NCBI RefSeq assembly: GCF_036388275.1
Contig: NZ_DASVSF010000055.1
Location: 37,426-101,425, forward strand
Reading direction: 5' to 3'
Source: Longimicrobium sp.
Lineage (GTDB): Bacteria; Gemmatimonadota; Gemmatimonadetes; Longimicrobiales; Longimicrobiaceae
DNA: 64,000 bases
The notes under the pieces: model-generated
What the model was told of the DNA's origin: nothing
The model's database searches: none
What the model saw: the letters and a program-made list of their open reading frames with translations, nothing else
Translations under genes and position numbers: made by a program
Shown here: piece after piece, positions 8,022-16,767 of the stretch
Position numbering within the stretch: the first letter of the stretch is position 1
Layout: every line of letters starts with the position of its first letter

Positions 8022-8501
8022 TCAGCTCGGGGGCCGGGCGACCTGGAAGGTCACGATGTTCGAGCGGTGGCTGAGCTTGTAGTCCCGGCGCTCGCCGCGG
8101 GTGACGTGATAGCTGGAGACCACCGCGTAGGCCGCGTACTCGCCCGGCTGGGGCGCCGCCGCCAGCCATGCATCGTCCACGCGCACGGAGTCGTTCGCCG
8201 GCACCTCCAGCGACGTGGGCGTGCTGATGCAGGTGCTGCCGCCGCCGGGCGGGTGGACGATCGACTTGTCCTCCGTCAGCACGAACATCTCTACCTGGCA
8301 CTGGCTTTCGAACTCCAGCTTCAGCGGCTCGCGCTCGCGGTTGATCACCCAGGCGCTCATGTGCAGCGAATCGCCCGGCGCGATGGTATCGCCCGGGGTG
8401 GTGCGCAGGCGCACGCTGACCGCCGGCTTCCTTTCGCTGCCGGTTTCGCAGGCGGCGAGCGCCAGGAGCAGCGCGGCGAACGCCGGGAGGCGGCGGGTCA
8501 T
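8022..8501 (-). CDS. Lipoprotein with a BsuPI-like (intracellular proteinase inhibitor) domain
   Basis: A 159-residue protein. MTRRLPAFAALLLALAAC is a lipoprotein signal with the lipidated Cys at about 18. The rest is an Ig-like beta sandwich: VSVRLRTTPGDTIAPGD, then INREREPLKLEFESQCQVE and TFQV at the C-terminus. This strand pattern (polar N-terminal strand, a L.F.S.Q..E strand) resembles the BsuPI family. It overlaps the end of apaG by 4 nt, so the two are translated together. Inhibitor activity is only inferred from fold similarity. Confidence 0.75.
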   Translation of the reverse strand: MTRRLPAFAALLLALAACETGSERKPAVSVRLRTTPGDTIAPGDSLHMSAWVINREREPLKLEFESQCQVEMFVLTEDKSIVHPPGGGSTCISTPTSLEVPANDSVRVDDAWLAAAPQPGEYAAYAVVSSYHVTRGERRDYKLSHRSNIVTFQVARPPS

Positions 8502-8878
8502 GCCTGGTTTCTCCTGAGCAGAAAGCGGGGGATGGCGGCCTGGAAGGTGGCGCCGTCGGGCCGCTCCATCACGTAGTATCCCTCCATGTGGCCCTCGGGC
8601 CCGCGCAGCACGCAAAAGCTCTGGTATTCGTGCACGCCTCCCGGCGCGATCAGCGGCTCCTGTCCCACCACGCCCTCGCCCTGCACCTCGCTGTCGCCCG
8701 CGGCGGGGTCGTGGATGAACCAGTGCCGCCACCGGAGGCGCGCCGGCTGGTCGCCCACGTTCTCGATGCGGATGCCGTACGCGAAAACGAAGCGCGGCTC
8801 GGACGGGTCCGAGTGCGCCTCCAGGTAGTAGGGCGTCGCGGTGACGCGAATTCCGTCGGTGATGCGGTAGAACAGCAT
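8498..8878 (-). CDS. apaG: ApaG domain protein
   Basis: A 126-residue ApaG: MLFYRITDGIRVTATPYY, then FVFAYGIRIENVGDQPARL, RHWFIHD, GEGVVGQEPLIAPGGVHEYQ (given in part) and GHMEGYYVMERPDG. The fold is a fibronectin-III-like beta sandwich. ApaG is implicated in metal or pyrophosphate binding and phenotypically in cobalt/magnesium resistance, but no enzyme activity is established. I start at the ATG at 8878 because family members begin about 6 residues before the ITDGIRV-type strand; an upstream in-frame ATG at 8926 is possible. The stop overlaps the lipoprotein start (ATGA). Confidence 0.9.
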   Translation of the reverse strand: MLFYRITDGIRVTATPYYLEAHSDPSEPRFVFAYGIRIENVGDQPARLRWRHWFIHDPAAGDSEVQGEGVVGQEPLIAPGGVHEYQSFCVLRGPEGHMEGYYVMERPDGATFQAAIPRFLLRRNQA

Positions 8879-9021
8879 GGCGTGCCCGGGTCGGTGTGCG
8901 CTCGGCGGGATAGATAGGGCGCGCACCGGCCCGGGTCAACGCTCAGGCTGTTCATCACCCGCGCTGCCTTCTACATTTTCGGCCATCGCCGCGCATCTAC
9001 CCCCGCGATCCGAACACACTC

Positions 9022-9537
9022 ATGGAGCACCTGAAGGCGCTGATCCGCGACGTTCCCGACTTCCCTCTTCCGGGCATCCTGTTCCGCGACGTTACCCCCC
9101 TGCTGCGGCACCCGCGCGGTTTGGCGGACGTGGTGGACGCGTTCGCCCAGCGGTACCGAGGCCGCGACGTGGACGCGGTGGTGGGCATCGAGTCGCGCGG
9201 CTTCCTCTTCGGTGCGCCGCTGGCCGTGGCGCTCGGCGTGGGTTTCGTGCCGGTGCGCAAGCCGGGGAAGCTGCCGGCCGACCGCATCAGCCAGTCGTAC
9301 GAGCTGGAATACGGCACCAACACGCTGGAGATCCACCGCGACGCGCTGCTCCCGGGCGAGTCGGTGGTGGTGGTCGACGATCTGCTGGCCACCGGCGGCA
9401 CAGCCAATGCCGCCGCTTCGCTGGTCCGCGCGCTGGGTGCGCACGTCGTGGAGCTCGCCTTCGTGGTGGAACTCGGCTTCCTGCGCGGCCGCGAGCGCCT
9501 GGTCGACGATCCCGTGCACTCGCTGATCACGTATTAG
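9022..9537 (+). CDS. apt: Adenine phosphoribosyltransferase
   Basis: A 171-residue type I phosphoribosyltransferase. The PRPP loop VVVVDDLLATGGT is at about residues 114-126; the N-terminus LKALIRDVPDFPLPGILFRD and the segment GIESRGFLFGAPLA are characteristic of Apt. It salvages adenine to AMP in the cytoplasm. It is divergently placed from apaG with a 143-base gap and is followed by repeat-filled intergenic DNA. Confidence 0.95.
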   Translation: MEHLKALIRDVPDFPLPGILFRDVTPLLRHPRGLADVVDAFAQRYRGRDVDAVVGIESRGFLFGAPLAVALGVGFVPVRKPGKLPADRISQSYELEYGTNTLEIHRDALLPGESVVVVDDLLATGGTANAAASLVRALGAHVVELAFVVELGFLRGRERLVDDPVHSLITY

Positions 9538-9559
9538 CATCTCGAGGCCGCCAGCCCTG

Positions 9560-9830
9560 CTGGGGCGACTGAAGTCGCGGCGTCGCGGCAACGACGGCCC
9601 AAAGTCCGCCTTCGCGGACTGCGCGCGAAATCCAGTGCACCAGGCCAGCCGACGCGCGATCGAATTCTCCCTTTCCCCTGCGAAGCGGGGGAGAGGGTCG
9701 GGGAGAGGGGGCTGCCAAGGCATTCACCGGCTGCCAGCCTCACCCGGTTCGAAGTTCTCCCCTCTCCCGGCGCAGTTTGCCGGGGGAGGGGCGGGGGAGG
9801 GGCCCGCCGAGGCATGCGCCGCAGCTATTT
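9560..9830. repeat. Cluster of intergenic hairpin repeats (families R4 and R1)
   Basis: The gap between apt and the CoA-binding gene is made of repeats. At 9565-9620 is an R4 copy: GCGACTGAAGTCGC followed by a second hairpin AGTCCGCCTTCGCGGACT. Two R1 copies follow, at about 9662-9712 (core CCCCTGCGAAGCGGGG) and about 9755-9812 (core CTCCCGGCGCAGTTTGCCGGGGGAG, given in parts), each with a GGGGAGAGGGG-like flank and a CAAGGCAT/CGAGGCAT tail. R1 recurs at 24.9, 29.9-30.2 and 43.3-43.9 kb; R4 at 22.1 and 42.1 kb. No gene is seen here. Confidence 0.85.
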
Positions 9831-9913
9831 GAAACGCCCCTCGCCACGCGGCACGGAACTGGCCCGCCGGGCCGCCGAGCAATCAGCGGTCGACCAGCAA
9901 TCGGGAGATACGG

Positions 9914-10339
9914 ATGGAAGCGGTACCGCAGGAAGCGGTGGAGATCCTCAAGAGCACCAGGACCATCGCCGTGCTGGGGATGAAGGGCGACGACGATGCG
10001 ATGGCCCCCGCGCACGGCGTGCCGATGTACCTGGCCGCCCACGGGTACCAGATCACTCCCGTGAACCCCAAGCTGGCCCGGGACGGCTACCCCGGCGCGG
10101 TCGCCAGCCTGGGCGACCTGCCCGCCGCGCCGGACCTGGTGCAGGTGTTCCGCGGCTCGGACCAGGTGGCGAAGCACGTGGACGAGCTCCTGGCGCTCAA
10201 GCCGAAGGCCGTCTGGCTCCAGCTCGGCATCCGGAACGACGAGGCCGCGGCGCGGCTGCAGGAGGCCGGCATCCGCGTGGTGCAGGACCGCTGCATGTAC
10301 AAGGACCACCACGCGCTCTCGGACGCAGGCGAGATCTGA
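9914..10339 (+). CDS. CoA-binding domain protein (YccU-like)
   Basis: A 141-residue Rossmann-type CoA_binding_2 domain: IAVLGMKGDDDAMAPAHGV near residue 18, then YQITPVNPKL, PDLVQVFRGSDQVAKHVDE, AVWLQLGIRNDEAAARLQ and VVQDRCMYKDHH. These strands match the small stand-alone CoA-binding proteins related to the N-terminus of succinyl-CoA ligase alpha. Substrate and pathway are unknown. The ATG follows a GGGAGA site at proper spacing. Confidence 0.85.
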   Translation: MEAVPQEAVEILKSTRTIAVLGMKGDDDAMAPAHGVPMYLAAHGYQITPVNPKLARDGYPGAVASLGDLPAAPDLVQVFRGSDQVAKHVDELLALKPKAVWLQLGIRNDEAAARLQEAGIRVVQDRCMYKDHHALSDAGEI

Positions 10340-10427
10340 TCGGCCGGTGGCGGCTCGGGAACGACGACGAGGCGCGGAGGGAGCATTCCCCCGCGCCTCT
10401 TTTCTTCAGCCGACCCTCGAGCCCGAG

Positions 10428-11150
10428 CTACACGCGCCGTCCCTGGTCGATCGGTCCCTCGGTGCCCAGCGGCACGCCCGTCGGGACAACGCCCGCGCGA
10501 CCCGCCGGCCGGAGCGCATCGTACACCCACGCCGCCGCGAGCATCCCGGCGATCGGCGCGATCCAGTAGATCCAGTGCCCCTCCCATCCACCTCCCGCCA
10601 GCGCCGGACCCAGCGTCCGCGCTGGATTCATCGACGCGCCCGTCAGCGGCCCGCCTACCATCGCGCAGAAGCCGATCGTCACGCCCACGGCCAGCCCGGA
10701 CGCGCCCGCCGTGGCGCGCTCGTCCGTGGCCACGCCCATGATCACGAACATCAGCACGAACGAAAGCAGGAACTCCACGCCGAACGCCGCCCCGTGCGGC
10801 ACCGAGGGTAGGCTGGCACCCACGTCGCCGACGCTGCCCAGCGCCGCGCGCGAGGCGAACGACGCCAGGGTGGCGCCCGCGCACTGGGCGAGGACGTAGG
10901 GCAGTACCTCGCGTGCGGGGAACCGGCCGCGCGACGCCAGCCCGATGGTCACCGCCGGGTTGATGTGCGCGCCCGAAAGGTGCCCCAGCGCATACACCAT
11001 CGCGGTCACCACGAAGGCGAAGGCGAGCGCCACGCCGGGGTGGCCCAGCGCGTCGGTCCGCGCATTCACCATCACCGCCCCGGGGCCGATCAGGACGAGA
11101 AAGAATGTGCCCAGCGCCTCGGCGCCGGCGCGCCTGTACAGGTCCGTCAC
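10428..11150 (-). CDS. MIP family channel (aquaporin/glycerol facilitator)
   Basis: A 240-residue membrane protein with six hydrophobic segments and the two half-helix NPA motifs: SGAHINPAVTIG near residue 62 and TGASMNPARTLGPAL near 180. The second NPA is followed by R, as in the selectivity filter. The length and short loops favour an aquaporin (AqpZ or AqpN-type) over GlpF. The GTG start at 11150 overlaps the stop of the upstream phosphoesterase (GTGA); the open frame further upstream is a shadow of that gene. Gly/Pro-rich cytoplasmic tail of about 25 residues. Confidence 0.88.
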   Translation of the reverse strand: MTDLYRRAGAEALGTFFLVLIGPGAVMVNARTDALGHPGVALAFAFVVTAMVYALGHLSGAHINPAVTIGLASRGRFPAREVLPYVLAQCAGATLASFASRAALGSVGDVGASLPSVPHGAAFGVEFLLSFVLMFVIMGVATDERATAGASGLAVGVTIGFCAMVGGPLTGASMNPARTLGPALAGGGWEGHWIYWIAPIAGMLAAAWVYDALRPAGRAGVVPTGVPLGTEGPIDQGRRV

Positions 11151-11923
11151 GTGTCGCCTCCGGTGTTGGTGTCCGGCCGCGGCGATCCGCCCCGGCGCAG
11201 TTGATCGGCAAAGTCGTCGGGCAGTTCGCTCTGGCGGATGCCCTCCATCGCCCGCTCCACGTCGTACTCCACGCGCACCACCTCCACGAGCACGCTGCCA
11301 TCCACCGTCAGCACGACGTAGCCCGCGCGCCAGTCGCCATCCTTGGGGCGCCCCACCGAGCCGGTGTTCACGAAATGGATGCCGCCCACCTCCCGGTGCC
11401 ACGGCACGTGCGTGTGGCCGAAACAGATCACGTCACCGGCCGACGCGCCCGCCTGCGCGGCCATCTTCAGGCAGAAGTCGTCCGGGCGGTCCGCCGTCCA
11501 GTACAGCGTGTTGAGGGTGGGCGTACCGTGCACCAGGATCACGCGGGGCCCCGGCGCGTGGCCGCCGTTGGGCCGCAGGTCCAGGCGAAACGGAAGCGCG
11601 GCCAGGAACGCCTTCGTTTCCCGCGACACGTGCTCGCGCGTCCACGCGTAGCTCAGGTGCGAAAGCTCCTCCTGCCGGGCGTCCTCGTACTTGCAGCCGC
11701 AGTGCTTGTAATCCGCGGCCACGGTGGAGTCGTAGTTTCCCGCCACGCCCGCGATGCCGGCCGCGCGGATGGTGTCGACGCTTTCGTGCGGCCACGGCGC
11801 GTATCCCACCAGGTCGCCCAGGTGATACGTCGCGTCCACGTCGCCCCGGGCTGCGATGGACGCCAGCACCGCCTGCAGCGCCGGGAGGTTGGCGTGAATG
11901 TCGGAGATCAGCGCGTAGCGCAT
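11147..11923 (-). CDS. Calcineurin-like metallophosphoesterase
   Basis: A 258-residue phosphoesterase with the full metal-ligand set: MRYALISDIHANLPAL (D, H), YHLGDLVGYAPWP (D), AGNYD (N), ILVHGTP and FGHTHVPWH (H...H). It most resembles YfcE/MJ0936-type phosphodiesterases; the natural substrate cannot be told. The frame opens six codons earlier, but MRYALISDIH is the family start. It is translationally coupled to the MIP channel downstream. Confidence 0.88.
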   Translation of the reverse strand: MRYALISDIHANLPALQAVLASIAARGDVDATYHLGDLVGYAPWPHESVDTIRAAGIAGVAGNYDSTVAADYKHCGCKYEDARQEELSHLSYAWTREHVSRETKAFLAALPFRLDLRPNGGHAPGPRVILVHGTPTLNTLYWTADRPDDFCLKMAAQAGASAGDVICFGHTHVPWHREVGGIHFVNTGSVGRPKDGDWRAGYVVLTVDGSVLVEVVRVEYDVERAMEGIRQSELPDDFADQLRRGGSPRPDTNTGGDT

Positions 11924-12093
11924 GGGAGTCCGGCGGATCATCGGGTGGATGCGGCGGAAGGATACGGGGCGGGGCAGGGCCGGGGAAGAGGGGCACGATG
12001 GTAGCCGATGCGAAGGATTTCAGATGTTTGGCACGATCCTTCCCTTGGAGCTGTCCAGAAGGTGTCTCGTAACCCGTTGCAGAAGCGCTATCT

Positions 12094-12711
12094 ATGCTGA
12101 GAGCACGAGTCCGGGGAGTGTCGTTGGCGCTGGCGTTTGCGGGTGTGCTGTTCGGGGGAGGGCTGGCCCGGGCGCAGGACAGTACCACGGTGCGCAGCGA
12201 GGCGGCGGAGGAGCGCCGGACTCCTACCGGCCCGTTCGCGCTCGTCGTCGACCTGTCGGAGCGCGAGTTGTACGTGATGCGGGGCGACGAGGTGGAGCGG
12301 ACGTACCAGGTGGCGATCGGAAAGCCCGAGCACCCCACGCCCCGCGGCTCGTTCAACGTCCGCCGGCTGATCTGGAATCCGCGGTGGGTTCCGCCCGATG
12401 CCGCGTGGGCGCGCAACCGCCGGGCGCGCGCGCCGGGCGACCCGCGCAACCCCATGGGCCGGGTGAAGATCTTCTTCCGCGCGCCGGACTACTACATCCA
12501 CGGCACGCACCAGGAAGATTCCCTGGGCCAGGCCGAAAGCCACGGCTGCATCCGCATGCGCAACGCCGACGTGATCGAGCTTGCGCAGATGGTGATGGAG
12601 AACGGCGGCGCGCGCCGCAGCCCCAGTTGGTTTCAGCAGGTGATCAACCGCGTGCGGTCCACCGCCGAGGTGGGGCTCTCGTCGCCGGTCACGCTACGGA
12701 TACGCGAGTAG
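12094..12711 (+). CDS. Secreted L,D-transpeptidase (YkuD domain)
   Basis: A 205-residue protein. A signal peptide (about residues 1-28, ending ARAQ) precedes the YkuD domain. The catalytic block runs from IHGTHQEDSLG to SHGCIRMRNADV, with the nucleophile Cys at about 152 and His at 150. The substrate-side strand ELYVMRGDEVERTYQVAIG with PTPRGSF is also typical. It would form 3-3 peptidoglycan cross-links or attach proteins to the wall in the periplasm. Divergent from the phosphoesterase with a 170-base gap. Confidence 0.9.
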   Translation: MLRARVRGVSLALAFAGVLFGGGLARAQDSTTVRSEAAEERRTPTGPFALVVDLSERELYVMRGDEVERTYQVAIGKPEHPTPRGSFNVRRLIWNPRWVPPDAAWARNRRARAPGDPRNPMGRVKIFFRAPDYYIHGTHQEDSLGQAESHGCIRMRNADVIELAQMVMENGGARRSPSWFQQVINRVRSTAEVGLSSPVTLRIRE

Positions 12712-12783
12712 CCGCGCGATTTGAGATTCTTGGACGGGGCCCAGTGGATGCGGGCCCCGTTCTCATTTCACCCGACATCGCCC

Positions 12784-13092
12784 ATGCACCTGGTTCAGAT
12801 CCTGGTTCCGCTGCGCGACAACGACGGGAACCCGTTCCCCCGGGCGTGGCTGGACGCGCTGCGCGTGGAACTGACGGAGCGATTCGGCGGGGTGACGGCT
12901 CACCTGCGCGCACCTGCGGCCGGCGCGTGGAAGGACGACGATGGCGACCTGGCGCGCGACGACGTGGTGACCGTCGAGGTGATGGCGGAAAAGCTGGATC
13001 GTGACTGGTGGTCCGCCTTCGGGAAGCGGCTGGCGGAGCAGTACCGTCAGGAAGAGATGATGATGCGCGCCCTTCCCTGCGAGAGGCTCTGA
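12784..13092 (+). CDS. Conserved hypothetical protein, about 100 residues
   Basis: A 102-residue soluble protein: MHLVQILVPLRDNDGNPFP, a helix with RVELTERFGGVTAHLRAPA, then VVTVEVMAEKLDRDWW and a C-terminal helix RLAEQYRQEEMMMRA. It looks like a compact alpha/beta stress-responsive or ferredoxin-like fold of the kind annotated as conserved hypothetical; function unknown. I use the ATG at 12784 because MHLVQI begins the first strand, although the frame is open from 12721. It sits 72 bases after the L,D-transpeptidase. Confidence 0.75.
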   Translation: MHLVQILVPLRDNDGNPFPRAWLDALRVELTERFGGVTAHLRAPAAGAWKDDDGDLARDDVVTVEVMAEKLDRDWWSAFGKRLAEQYRQEEMMMRALPCERL

Positions 13093-13535
13093 GGGATCGC
13101 CACAGATCGCTCCAAGCGGTCCGCTGGCGCGTCCCGGTCGGGCCGTAGATCGCGCATGCCAAACCTGCCGAAGCGCACCTGTCATCCCGCCATGTGACCG
13201 AACCTGCCGAAGCGCACATGTCATCCCGACGGAGCGGCCACGCGTAAGCTGCGTCTGCATCACATTTTGCAGCGACCGAGGGATCCGCCACACACTCGCC
13301 CTGACGCACCGCACCGGCCGTTGCGTCGGATGTCAGGCTGTGCGGTACCCCATGCGTCGCCCAACCTGGCATCAACTCCCTCACCTCCGAGGCGACCACG
13401 GGAGATAGGCTCGGGCGTTCCGGCCGCTGGGACGCATCACGCGAGGTGTGTGGCGGATCCCTCGGTCGCTGCGGTCCTCGTTGTGGCCGCTGGTTCTCCG
13501 TGGCCGCTCCGTCGGGATGACATCGCCGGGCTCGT
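13093..13535. repeat. Intergenic region with two inverted copies of the R2 repeat
   Basis: No gene is visible. Two copies of the R2 element (about 77 bp; ends TGTCATCCCGACGGAGCGGC and CGAGGGATCCGCCACACA) lie in opposite orientation at 13219-13297 and 13446-13521. A truncated copy (TGTCATCCCGCC) starts near 13179. The same element recurs at 24.84, 30.18 and 30.39 kb. The open frames across it are products of the repeat, not genes. Confidence 0.8.
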
Positions 13536-13540
13536 CCTCG

Positions 13541-14695
13541 TCACGAGGAGGGCGGCCGGTCCTCGCCAAGGGGTGGCGCGACTGGCGGGTCGAGCACGGT
13601 GGACGCGGGATCGGCCAAGGCCTCGCTCCGCTCCTGCGCCGCCAGCGCCTCGCGGCGGTCCCACTGGCTTCGCGCCTCCTGCGGTTCCACGTAGAGTACC
13701 CGCACGGCCACCACGATCACGGCCAGCAGCGGCGTGGCCACGAACAGCGCCATCAGCCCGAACCCCAACGCCAGCATCAGCTGCCACACCAGCAGCACGG
13801 CGGGAGGAATGTTCACCGCCCGCTGCTCCACCAGCGGAACCGTGATGGCGTTCTGCACCTGCTGGAGCAGAAAGTAGAACAGCGCCACGTACACCGCCGT
13901 CATGGGCGAGATGGTGAGCGCCACCATCATGGCCGGTGCCGCGGCGATCGTCGGGCCGAAGTTGGGAATGAACTCCATCAGCGCCGCGAACGCGGCCAGG
14001 GCCAGGGCGCCGGGAATCTTGAACAGCGTAAGCCCCACGTACGTCACCACGCCGATCAGCAGCATGGTGAGCGCCTTGCCGATCACCCACGAACGCAGGC
14101 TGCGGCCCGCCTCGTCGTAGATGCGCGTCCACTGCGGCCGCACCTCGGGCGAGATCAGCCCCAGCAGCAGCGAGCGGTACAGGTTGGGCTGCGCGGCGAA
14201 GAAGCTGGCCAGCACGATGATGGCGAACGAGCCCAGCACCGTGGTGATCATGTTGAACGCCAGCGGAACGAACCGCCCAACGAAGTCCGTGAACTGGCGG
14301 GTGACGTTCCGCGCGAACTCCGAGTTGGGTCCCTGGCCCGTCTCTTCGCCCAGCCACGTCTGGGCGTGCTCGACCGTCGCGGGAAGCTGAACCGCCAGCA
14401 CGCGCATCTGGCTGACCACCTGCGGGATCATGGCCCACAGCAGCCCCACCATGCTGCCCACGAACAGAATCACCATCAGCACCAGGCCGATGCGGAACGG
14501 CAGCCCGTGTTTGGCCAGCCACCGCGCCGGCTGGTGGATGACGATGGCGATCAGGATGGCCAGCAGCACGACGAACACCGCGCCGTGCACCAACCAGAAG
14601 AAGCGCCACAGGAACAGGAACAGCATTCCCATGACGAAGATCCGCGCGACGTCGGCGGATCTCCAGACTACGCGGCGAACCTGGGCTTCTGACAT
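13541..14695 (-). CDS. AI-2E family transporter (PerM/YdiK-like permease)
   Basis: A 384-residue polytopic membrane protein. Paired N-terminal helices (FVMGMLFLFLWRFFWLV, FVVLLAILIAIVIH) are followed by a long cytoplasmic or periplasmic loop and the C-terminal bundle with IPNFGPTIAAAPAMMVAL and LLQQVQNAITVPLVEQRAVN, which is the family signature. Members export autoinducers, fatty acids or unknown solutes. The last ~50 residues are a charged tail rich in E, A and P. Ends beside R2 repeats; the HU gene starts further upstream on the same strand. Confidence 0.87.
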   Translation of the reverse strand: MSEAQVRRVVWRSADVARIFVMGMLFLFLWRFFWLVHGAVFVVLLAILIAIVIHQPARWLAKHGLPFRIGLVLMVILFVGSMVGLLWAMIPQVVSQMRVLAVQLPATVEHAQTWLGEETGQGPNSEFARNVTRQFTDFVGRFVPLAFNMITTVLGSFAIIVLASFFAAQPNLYRSLLLGLISPEVRPQWTRIYDEAGRSLRSWVIGKALTMLLIGVVTYVGLTLFKIPGALALAAFAALMEFIPNFGPTIAAAPAMMVALTISPMTAVYVALFYFLLQQVQNAITVPLVEQRAVNIPPAVLLVWQLMLALGFGLMALFVATPLLAVIVVAVRVLYVEPQEARSQWDRREALAAQERSEALADPASTVLDPPVAPPLGEDRPPSS

Positions 14696-14798
14696 TCAGA
14701 CGGCGGCGCGATGCGGTTGACTGGCCTGCTCGGAAAACGGACTTCGCCGGGTGGATGCACGATTCGGGCGTGAACGCCGCGGCCGCCCCCAGAACGGC

Positions 14799-14832
14799 GC
14801 GAGGCCGCGCCCCCGGTGGGACGCGGCCTCGC
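14799..14832. terminator. Hairpin downstream of the HU gene
   Basis: An 11-bp perfect stem, GCGAGGCCGCG at 14799-14809 with its complement at 14822-14832, with a 12-nt loop. It lies 18 bases past the HU stop on the minus strand and has no clear T-run, so termination is probable rather than certain. Confidence 0.6.
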
Positions 14833-14849
14833 CTGCGCGGTGCGGTGGG

Positions 14850-15479
14850 TCAGCTCGCGCCGCCGCCGCCACGCCCGCCGCGGGTGCCCCCGCCGCTGCC
14901 GCCGCCGCGGGCCGTCTTGGCCGCGCCGCCGCTCGATCCGCCCTTGGCGCCGCTGCCCGTGGTGCCGCCGGTGCTGCCACCCGTCGACCCTCCGGTGCTG
15001 CCGCCGGTCGTGCCGCTCGAGGCGCCGCCGCTGCGCGTGCCGGTTCCGCCCGACGTGCTGGCCGAAGCCGTGCCGCCGGTGCTCTTGCCGCGACCCTTGC
15101 TGCCGCCGCTCGCCGCCACGGCACCCGCCACCGCCGCACCCGCGGCCGCGCCCACCGCCGCGCCGGCCGCGGCACCCGCCGCGCGCCGCCTGCCCGAGGG
15201 CGTGCCCTCGCGGAAGTTCTTGCCGGCCGAGAACGAGATGGTGCTGCGCTCCGGGATCTGGATTTCCGCACCGGTGCGCGGGTTGCGGCCCGTGCGGGCG
15301 GCGCGCGTCTTCTTGCTGAACTTGCCGAAGCCGGGGATGGAAACCTCACCGAGCGAGTGCACCGCGCCCGAGATGGCACCCTCGGCCGTGTCGAAGATGG
15401 CGTCTACCGCTCGCTGCGCCGCCGCCTTGCTCAACTGGGCCTTGTCCGCGACCTGATCGATGAACTGCGACTTGTTCAT
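14850..15479 (-). CDS. HU-family DNA-binding protein with a long Ala/Gly then Gly/Ser/Thr tail
   Basis: Residues 1-92 are a complete HU/IHF fold: MNKSQFIDQVADKAQLSKAA, VSIPGFGKFSKKTRAARTGR and PERSTISFSAGKNF, including the arm that wraps DNA. Residues ~93-209 are an extension more than doubling the protein: three Arg, an Ala/Gly/Val-only stretch of about 25 residues with glycine-zipper spacing, then Gly/Ser/Thr repeats such as GGSTGGSTGGSTGGTTG. Known HU extensions in other phyla are usually Lys/Ala/Pro-rich; this one is nearly uncharged. The gene appears intact. Histone-like nucleoid role inferred from the HU part. Confidence 0.88.
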   Translation of the reverse strand: MNKSQFIDQVADKAQLSKAAAQRAVDAIFDTAEGAISGAVHSLGEVSIPGFGKFSKKTRAARTGRNPRTGAEIQIPERSTISFSAGKNFREGTPSGRRRAAGAAAGAAVGAAAGAAVAGAVAASGGSKGRGKSTGGTASASTSGGTGTRSGGASSGTTGGSTGGSTGGSTGGTTGSGAKGGSSGGAAKTARGGGSGGGTRGGRGGGGAS

Positions 15480-15798
15480 TGGGCCTCTCCACGAGTGGCT
15501 GTTGAGATAAGGCGCGGCCGCTCGGCCGCCCCGCGCACCCCTGATGCAAACCCGGTTCCACTTCCGGCGGCGCCATTGCTGGGTTTAAGGCCCATCAGGC
15601 TGCAAAGTGCACGGGCCGCTGCGCCCGGACAAGCGCCGGGAGTTCTCGTCCACTGGCGCCAACTTCTTGTAGCGAAGGATGTTAGGCTGAATGTCCAGCG
15701 GTCCGAAGAGCGCCCCGCGCCGCGCAAAAACCCTGAAAACACGCCGCCGAAAGGAAACCTGCGGGAGTGCGCATCGTGGCGTCTGAAGGAGCCCGGTG
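15480..15798. other. Intergenic gap between HU and the M48 peptidase gene
   Basis: About 319 bases without a convincing gene. It must hold the promoter of the leftward HU gene. An AT-richer patch near 15660-15700 (TTGTAGCGAAGGATGTTAGG region) is the best candidate for regulatory DNA, but I cannot assign -35/-10 boxes. Open frames here have no protein-like pattern. Confidence 0.5.
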
Positions 15799-16767
15799 CT
15801 ACCGCGGGCCGCTGAACCCCTGCCGGAACGAGTCCACCACGCGGCGGGCCGCCTGCTGGGCGTTGGCGAAGGTTTCGCGGGCGCTGTCGCGGTAGCTCGC
15901 GGCGGCGGCGGACAGGTCCTGCGCGTATGCGGGCTCGGGTTCGCCGCGGCGTTTGTAGTCGCCCGCAAGGATGCGCTCGTAGGCGCCGCTCTCGAACCAG
16001 GTGCGCATTTCGGCCACGCGGATCACCGGCGCCGGGTGCGTGAGCGCCAGCACGTTGAGCACCTTGAACACCTGGTCGGCCAGGTCGCCGGTTTCGCGGT
16101 ACTCCTCGGCCTGGGCCAGGAAGTCGGCCAGGTTGGTGTCGCCGGAGTCGCCGCCGGCGAACTTCAGCATGGTGCGCATGGCCGGCTGGGGGTTCTGCAC
16201 CGCCAGGATCCCCGCGCGGTCGCAGCTGAGCTCGGCCTTGCGGTGCCACTCCATCAGTGCGGCGAGCACCGCGCGGGCGGCCAGCCCCACGATGGGAAAG
16301 CCCATCGTCGCCAGCTGGTACAGCACCGTCATCATCGTCAGGTACAGCGTGTGGCCGCTCATCACGTGGCCGATCTCGTGCCCCAGGATGAACCGCAGCT
16401 CGTCGTCGTCCAGCGCGTCGACCGTGGCCGAGGTGATGACGATGAACGGCTTCTGCATGCCGTACGCAAAGGCGTTGAACGTTACGTCCTGGCGCACGTA
16501 CAGCGGACAGGGCTCCGCGTCGAGGGTGCGGCAGGCTTCGCCGTACAGCCGGTGCACCCGGCCGAACTGGGTGGGGCTCACGCGCACCGAGGCGGAAAGA
16601 AAGGCCAGCCGCAGCGGCTTTTCACCGAAGAAGCCGAACACCGCCCGCAGCACCTCGTCGAAGACGGGGATCTTGCGAAGCGCGTTCAGCGCGGCGCGGT
16701 CGGCCGGGTGCTCCCAGCTGCGGGGGTCGATGCCGGTGAGGATGCGGGTCTGGCGCGCCTCGGTCAT
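15799..16767 (-). CDS. M48 family zinc metallopeptidase
   Basis: A 322-residue protein with the zinc motif HEIGHVMSGHT (H130, E131, H134) and a third ligand Glu at about 179 in HRKAELSCDRAG. FNAFAYGMQKPFIVITS before the motif is typical of HtpX/Ste24-like M48 enzymes. A hydrophobic segment (residues ~143-170) follows the motif; no signal peptide is seen, so it is probably a membrane-associated cytoplasmic-facing protease. The C-terminal ~60 residues are helical and charged. Confidence 0.88.
   Translation of the reverse strand: MTEARQTRILTGIDPRSWEHPADRAALNALRKIPVFDEVLRAVFGFFGEKPLRLAFLSASVRVSPTQFGRVHRLYGEACRTLDAEPCPLYVRQDVTFNAFAYGMQKPFIVITSATVDALDDDELRFILGHEIGHVMSGHTLYLTMMTVLYQLATMGFPIVGLAARAVLAALMEWHRKAELSCDRAGILAVQNPQPAMRTMLKFAGGDSGDTNLADFLAQAEEYRETGDLADQVFKVLNVLALTHPAPVIRVAEMRTWFESGAYERILAGDYKRRGEPEPAYAQDLSAAAASYRDSARETFANAQQAARRVVDSFRQGFSGPR

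Noticed and set aside
13267..13845. Plus-strand 192-codon open frame
   Set aside because: Composed of R2 repeat DNA and antisense of the AI-2E permease gene.
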